Below are positions 58,730 through 64,000 of a stretch of DNA of 64,000 nucleotides, in pieces; the first letter of the stretch is position 1; each line of letters starts with the position of its first letter. The stretch is from Phocoena phocoena (lineage: Eukaryota; Chordata; Mammalia; Artiodactyla; Phocoenidae). The stretch covers positions 29,286,275 to 29,350,274 of the forward strand of contig NC_089234.1 in the NCBI RefSeq assembly GCF_963924675.1, in the 5' to 3' direction. The position numbers and the translations under genes are program-made. Under the pieces are notes generated by a model. That model worked only from the letters and a program-made list of their open reading frames with translations. It made no database searches and was not told the DNA's origin.

Positions 58730-58885
58730 CTGTTATAGCAGTTATCACTTTCGTTATTAGAGTTGTTGGGGTACATCTAATTTCCTCTCTCTGACGGTAA
58801 GCTCCTTGAAAACACAAGCCATCTCTCATGTCTTTATATCTCTCACAATTCCCTGATCATAGTCAGTCCTTACTGAATTCTAAAG
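58730..58885 (+). mobile_element. L2 3'-end relic, sense
   Basis: 'ggtaagctccttgaaaacac', 'aagccatctctcatgtcttt' and 'tagtcagtccttactgaatt' match L2. Confidence 0.6.
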
Positions 58886-58999
58886 ATGCTCAGTGACTGG
58901 GAACCTGGGGGCTGCAGAGCACTACTTAGTAATGGAAATATGGAAGGCAGGTGTTTATTGTCAGGTGTTGCACGCACACTGTGTAAAAGAAGATAGTTA

Positions 59000-59205
59000 G
59001 CTTGGTCCTTAAGAGACTGGGCTCTGGAGTCAGATCTGGATGTGAATTCATCTCCACTGTCTACTTGCTGTGTCACATTTGGCAGATTTTCTCATCTTCC
59101 ATCATCGGTATAATGAGGATGCCTATAGTTTGTACATCACAGGGTCCTTGTGAATGCTTAAGAAAGTGCCTGACACTAAGTATATAAAAATGTGACCATT
59201 ATTCT
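59000..59205 (+). mobile_element. MIR SINE relic
   Basis: 'agagactgggctctggagtc', 'agatctggatgtgaattcat', 'ggtataatgaggatgcctat' and 'aagaaagtgcctgacactaa'. Confidence 0.8.
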
Positions 59206-59608
59206 AAATACATGAAAATTATTCCTTGGACATAAATTGTAGTAATATTTTCTTAGGTCAGTCTCCCCAGGCAAAAGAAATAAAAGCAAAAATAAATAAA
59301 TGGGACCCAATAAAACTTATAAGCTTTTGCAAAGGAAACCATAACAAAACAAAAAGACAACCTATGGACTGGGAGAAAATATTTGCAAATGATGCTACTG
59401 ACAAGGGCTTAATTTCCAAAATATACAGATACCTCATATAACTCAATATTAAAAAAAAAAAAAGAAAAGCAAACAACCCAATCAAAAAATGGGCAGAAGA
59501 CCTAAATAGACATTTCTCCAAAGAAGACATACAGATGGCCAGGAGGCACATGAAAGGATGCTCCCCATCTCTAATTATTAGAGAAATGCAAATCAAAACT
59601 ACAATGAG

Positions 59609-59888
59609 GTGGGACTTCCCTGCTGGTCTAGTGGATAAGACTCCATGCTCCCAGTGCAGGGGGCCTGGGTTCAATCCCTGGTCAGAGAACTAGATCCCAC
59701 ATGCATGCTGCAACTAAGAAGCCCACATGTCACAACTAAGAAGTGCACATGCCGCAACTAAGAAGCCCACATGCTGCAACTAAGAGTCCGCATGCTGCAA
59801 CTAAAGACCCCACATGCCACAGTGAAGGTCCCACCTGTTGCAACTAAGACCCAGTGCAGCCAAAATAAATATTTAAATATTTTTTTAA
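59609..59888 (+). mobile_element. CHR-type SINE with internal tandem repeats, nested in L1
   Basis: The head 'gggacttccctgctggtcta' has A and B boxes (GGTTCAATCCC near 59669). It is followed by about seven units of roughly 21-22 bp based on 'acatgctgcaactaagaagc' (59699-59850), then an AT-rich end. The target-site duplication aaaactacaatgag stands at 59595-59608 and 59889-59902, identical; these bases belong to the interrupted L1. Confidence 0.92.
59699..59850 (+). repeat. tandem repeat array inside the SINE, unit about 22 bp
   Basis: Successive variants of acatgcygcaactaagaagc with small differences; the last copies are more diverged (acatgccacagtgaaggtcc). Seven copies or so. Confidence 0.85.
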
Positions 59889-60689
59889 AAAACTACAATG
59901 AGATATTACCTCGCACTGGTCAGAATGGCCATCATCAAAAAGTCTACAAATAACAAATGCTGGACAGGTTGTGGAGAAAAGGGAACCCTCCTACACTGTT
60001 GGTGGGAATGTAAATTGGTGCAGCCACTATGGAAAACAGTATGGAGGTTCCTTAAAAAACTAAAAATAGAGCTACCATATGATCCAGTAATCCCATTCCT
60101 GGGCATATATCTGGAAAAGATGAAAACTAATTTGAAAAGATACATGCACACCAGTGTTCATAGCAGCACTATTCACAATAGCCAAGATATGGAAGCAACC
60201 TAAGTGTCCATCAACAACGATGAATGGATAAGATGTGGTATATGTATACAATGGAATATTACTCAGCCATAAAAAAGAATGAAATATTATCATTTGCAGC
60301 AACATGGATGGACCTAGAGATTATCATACTAAGTGAAGTAAGTCAGACAGAGACAAACATTATATCACTTATATGTGGAATCAAAAAAAAACAAATCAAC
60401 ATATTACAAAACAGAAACAGATTCACAGACATAAAAAGCCAATTTATGGTTACCAAAAGGGAAAAGGGAGGGGGAGGGATAAATTAGGAGTATGGAATTA
60501 ACAGATACACACCACTATATATAAAATAAATAAATAACAAGGACTAACTGTATAGCACAGGCAACTATATTCAGCATCTTGTATAATAACTTTCGTCTTT
60601 GGCTTCTTTTAATTTATTCTTTATGTTCCACCATAAGTTCCACAGCTTATTTCCACCCACTAAATCATCTGGCTTTTCCAGCTCCCTGA

Positions 60690-60825
60690 TAAGGCAGGTA
60701 GATAGCACAGATATACTTATCCTGTTTGGCAGAGAAGAAAACTGAGGCTCAGAGAGGTCCAGCAACTTATCCAAGGGGACACAGCAAGACCGAGCCAGTT
60801 GTTCTGAGTTCTGTGATTCTTCATT
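60690..60825 (-). mobile_element. MIR SINE relic
   Basis: 'gaagaaaactgaggctcaga', 'gaggtccagcaacttatcca' and 'aggggacacagcaagaccga' are antisense MIR. Confidence 0.8.
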
Positions 60826-61369
60826 ACTACTTTATCTCCTCCCTCTGGTTGGTTCTGCCACAGCTTTGTCAAGTTAAGAATTCAGGTTAACCGTGTCTGC
60901 TAGAGGCCAAGGCAGATAGAAATGGCAATGAGGAAGCAAAATAAAAAGCTGGCTTCAGAGTAAAATAAAATGATTCAGGAGATAAAACCTGGGATTTAAC
61001 AGTGACTGACTTATAGATTTACATTTTTACTGAATAATGAAAGAACAAAGGAAGAAAGGAACAAATTTTCAGTTTCATGCAGCAGCAGGTTAGTTTCACT
61101 GCTTATAGTGACTATATTTTAGAGATATAGAGTTTACCTGTCTTATGGCAGCTATCATTTTCCTCATTATTATTTATGTATATGTCTACCTCCTTGTAAG
61201 TGGGGCTACTTTAAAACCTTTCCACCAATGCAAGAGCTGAGCCATCCCCTGATGTTTAGCCATCTGATGATGGATGGCAGATCCAGTTCCAGAAGTCAAT
61301 TAAATTGTTTGGGAGAGCCATAGCAGGGCATTTTCCTGAGGAAAGTTCCAAGGTGGCTCTGAAAGACAA

Positions 61370-62330
61370 AAGATAATTAATGTCCCTTCATTAACCGTAC
61401 CTCCTGAGAAGTACTGCAAACATATATTTGAAGATTTGCCATGAATGCAAACTGGTCTGGACCCTTGCCCTTGGGGGCAAATAAAGGAAAGGTGTTGTCA
61501 ATGTCCAGGACAGCATACCAAGTGCCATCAGTCTGTGCAGTGGATTCAGCTGCAGCTACAATGTCTGGAATAGCGGGGGCTGCAGGAGTAACAACTTAAT
61601 TCAGTTGGTGATAATCTACCATAAGTCTCCAGTTCCTGTTCCTCTGGACCTACAGAGCTATAGTGTTGAGATATTATATCTCTTAATATCCCTGCTGCCT
61701 TTTAGACCTTAATCAAGACTGTGATTTCCCTTTCTCCTCCTGGGACCACCTGGAGATAGAATAGGGAGGTGGGCTGGGGAGTGATTAACGTGTCCCACTA
61801 GATGTGAATATTCCCGCTACATGTAAATGTCCTAATACATGTCTCATTACTTCTCTACATGTGACTTTTCTAGATCAGGAGAATCCCCTCTGGATATTAT
61901 GAGCATTCACAGCACAGACATGTAAAACATCAATGCCAATACACATTCCATGAGGAATATACATTGGAAGCCACAAAAACAAGACATTGAATTGGTCCAA
62001 AGGGCCTCACCCACAAGATCACTTTAGATTTATTTTTCCTACTGGAAACCCTGCCCAATCCTTATTAGTTGAATTCAGGAGCCTCCTCCCCACTGAAATG
62101 GGTAGAATGGTGACTTGGGCACCTGTATCTAAAAGAACCATAAGAGTTTGAGTTCCTTCCTCCCCAAAGTTTCCCAACTTACTTGAATGGACGCATATGG
62201 TCTTTGGTCCTCATGGAGAAAGGGAGACCTCAATTCTACCTTTAGTCATCTTTCTCCTTAGAACAGCTAGAACCGGGATAGAGGGGAAAGGAAGGATCAG
62301 GGATGCTGAGGAAGAAAGCAGCTCCACACC
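61370..62330 (-). pseudogene. endogenous retrovirus pol relic (protease and reverse transcriptase), probably ERV-L-like
   Basis: Read on the minus strand, a retroviral protease motif LLDTGAQVT is encoded near 62135-62108. Downstream in the same orientation lies reverse-transcriptase sequence: a segment reading RNWRLMVDYHQLN at about 61645-61600, then a TWYAVLDIDNTF segment at about 61525-61485 and QFAF at about 61460. This is the PR-then-RT order of retroviral pol. The wording resembles class III (ERV-L) elements more than gamma- or betaretroviruses; that assignment is from memory. Stops and frame changes interrupt it, including a stop right after VDYHQLN. The YxDD box was not found before the signal fades near 61370. 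No LTR was recognised. A degraded, non-functional copy. Confidence 0.7.
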
Positions 62331-62379
62331 AGTAAGCAAGGCGTTGCATTTACATTAAGTTAGATATCTTAAAAATAAC

Positions 62380-63810
62380 AGCTTTTTGAGGTAAAAATTC
62401 ACCTACCAGAACATTCACCCTCTAAAAGTGTACAGTTCAATTGTTTTAGTACTAATATATTCATAGAGTCGTGCCACAATCTATTTTAGAATATCACCCA
62501 AAAAGGAAACCCCATGCCTATTAGCAATTACTCCCCATTCTCCTTTTCCCCCAGCCTCTGGCAACCACTAATCCACTTTCTATCTCTGTAGATTTGCCTA
62601 TTCTAGAGATTTCATATAAATATGATCATACAGTATGTGTCCCTTTGTGACTGGCTTTTTTCACTTAGCATAATGTTTTCAAGGCTCATCTGTATTGTAA
62701 TATGTATCGATACTTCATTCCCTTCTATTGCTGAATAATATCCTGTTGTATGGCTATACCATGTTCTATTTACCTACTTGTCAGTTGATAGACATTAGAA
62801 CTATTTCTACATTTTGGCTATTATGAAAAATCCTGCTATTAAACGTAAGTGTACAAGTTTTTATGTGGCATATATTTTCATTTTGCTTTGGTATATACCT
62901 TGGAGTGAAATTGCTAGGTCATGTGTTTAACTTGTTGAGGAACTGCCAAACTGTTTTCAAAGTGACTTCACCATTTTTTATTCCCACAAGCCATGTATGA
63001 GGGTTCTAATTTCTCCACTTCCTCACCAACACTTGTTATTGTCTGTCTTTTGATTATAACCATCCTAGTGAGTGTGACTTATATCTCATTATGGTTTTGA
63101 TTTGCTCTTCCCTAATGACTAATGACGTTGAGCATCTTTTCATGTGCTTATTGGCCATTTATGAATCTTCTTTGGATAAATGTCTATTCAAATTATTTGC
63201 CGTTCTTTAAGTGGGGGTCTATTTGTCTTTTATTGTTGGATTGTAAGAGTTCTTAATAATACAAATGCTTTATTGGATATGTGATTTGCAAACATATTTC
63301 CAATTCTGTGTGTTGTCTTTTCATTCTCTTGATAGTGTCTTTTAAGCACAAAAGTTTCTAATTCTGATAAAATCCAACTTATATATTTTTCTTTTTGTCA
63401 CTTATGCTTTTGGTGTCTAATCCAAGGCCACGAAGATTTACGCCGATGTTTTCTTCTAAGAGTTTTATAGTTGGCTCTTACGTGTAGATCTCTGATCCAT
63501 TTTGAGTTAATTTTTGTATATGATGTGAGATAGGGATTCAGTTTCATCCTTTTGCATGTGGATACAGTTGTTCCAGCACCATCTGTTGAAAAGACTATTT
63601 TTTTTCTCATTAAATTGTCTTGGCATCCTTGTTGAAAATCAATTGACCATAAATGTAAGGGCTTTTTTCTGTACTTTTAATTCTATTCTATTAATCTAAA
63701 TGTCTGTCTTTATGCCAGTACCACACCGTCTTGATTACTGCAGATTTGTAGTAAATTTTGAAATTGAGTATGAGTCCCATGGAGAAAATGTTCTTCAGTT
63801 ACAAAATTGT
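62380..63810 (-). mobile_element. L1M 3' region, antisense
   Basis: From 'tttgaggtaaaaattcacct' and 'accctctaaaagtgtacagt' through 'tcacttagcataatgttttc', 'gagcatcttttcatgtgctt', 'gttttatagttggctcttac' and 'tgccagtaccacaccgtctt', this is the classic reversed L1M 3' UTR/ORF2 end. It adjoins the retroviral relic. Confidence 0.88.
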
Positions 63811-64000
63811 CTTAGCAACTACTTTCAGTTTTGAGCATTGTGTCAGCTGCTCATAGCTCAACCAAATGAACTGCCGACGTTCATTCCACCCAAAGACCCA
63901 TATTGGGTGGCAAGGTCATCACTACTGACATCACCTATTTCAGCTTTAGGAATTCCTTGGCTCAGTAACCTCAGCCACACTGACTTTAGGTTGGGGTAAC
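63811..64000. other. unassigned sequence at window end
   Basis: No repeat or gene is recognised. On the minus strand it lies upstream of the protease motif, so it could be gag-side sequence of the retroviral relic if the L1M was inserted into that element. This is a position-only guess. Confidence 0.25.

Larger units (their letters stand above)
59225..60590 (+). mobile_element. L1 3' end (ORF2 C-terminus and 3' UTR), sense, split by a SINE
   Basis: A 5'-truncated L1. Frames near 59265-59440 ([17 protein letters not shown] and onward) and 59900-60200 ([18 protein letters not shown] and onward) encode the C-terminal part of ORF2 with stops and shifts between. The 3' UTR follows ('aatattactcagccataaaa', 'tggacctagagattatcata', 'gggagggggagggataaatt', 'actgtatagcacaggcaact'). 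It ends near 60590 without an A-tail. The SINE at 59609-59888 was inserted later. Confidence 0.9.
49172..64000 (+). other. HPSE2: HPSE2 intron downstream of exon C, runs past the window end
   Basis: The intron opens with donor gtaagt. No acceptor followed by the expected DYWLSLL codons was found, so the intron exceeds 14.8 kb. Stretches without any feature that I can name include about 49500-50500, 52020-53110, 56400-56980 and 57700-58430. Confidence 0.8.

Noticed and set aside
59699..59850. Regular short repeats resembling a CRISPR array
   Set aside because: The units are head-to-tail with no unique spacers and lie inside a SINE in a mammalian genome.
1..64000. A new defence, mobile or metabolic gene system
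   Set aside because: Everything coding is HPSE2 exons or retroelement relics. No operon-like cluster, CRISPR, phage or plasmid feature is present.

Overview
The window is mammalian nuclear DNA and almost certainly cetacean (dolphin or whale). It carries five copies of the tRNA-derived CHR-type SINE, some in the subtype with the GC-rich tail that I associate with whales and dolphins, together with L1 elements of the cetartiodactyl type. There are no ruminant BovB or Bov-tA elements that I can see. Nothing is bacterial or plasmid-like. Long open frames are chance frames or repeat remnants.

The only gene I can support is HPSE2 (heparanase-2, glycoside hydrolase family 79), on the + strand. Three internal coding exons lie at 28339-28432, 44546-44652 and 49057-49171, all with GT-AG borders and matching intron phases. 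They join into one continuous frame of 105 whole codons plus the first split codon, covering roughly residues 335-440 of a protein of about 592 residues. The rest is intron: at least 28.3 kb upstream, 16.1 kb and 4.4 kb between the exons, and at least 14.8 kb downstream.

Layout of the introns. 1-4921: antisense L1 with an intact-length 5' UTR, an ORF1 broken by two nonsense codons, and an ORF2 that leaves the window at its reverse-transcriptase FADD motif. 5100-7620, 10560-13490 and 16000-18110: old L1M-type pieces in sense orientation, one split by a young SINE. 8.2-9.05, 14.25-14.6, 23.1-23.6, 28.95-29.1, 32.0-32.35 and 57.0-57.2 kb: DNA transposons (MER5/MER1-type hAT, MER2/Tigger type). 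29-35 kb and 39.9-42.1 kb: SINE and truncated L1 insertions, a nested tandem duplication, and a composite insertion with perfect 15-bp flanking repeats. 45-58.6 kb: mostly MIR and L2 relics plus two antisense SINEs. 59.2-60.6 kb: L1 3' end with a SINE nested in it. 61.4-62.3 kb: an antisense endogenous retrovirus pol relic with protease and reverse-transcriptase motifs, followed by antisense L1M sequence to 63.8 kb.

I found no evidence of a new genetic system. The points most worth checking are the displaced nucleophile position in the HPSE2 exon, the composite insertion at 41.7-42.1 kb, the retroviral relic, and a few non-repetitive AT-rich blocks that may be conserved regulatory sequence. 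Repeat family names come from memory of consensus sequences, and old-repeat boundaries are approximate.
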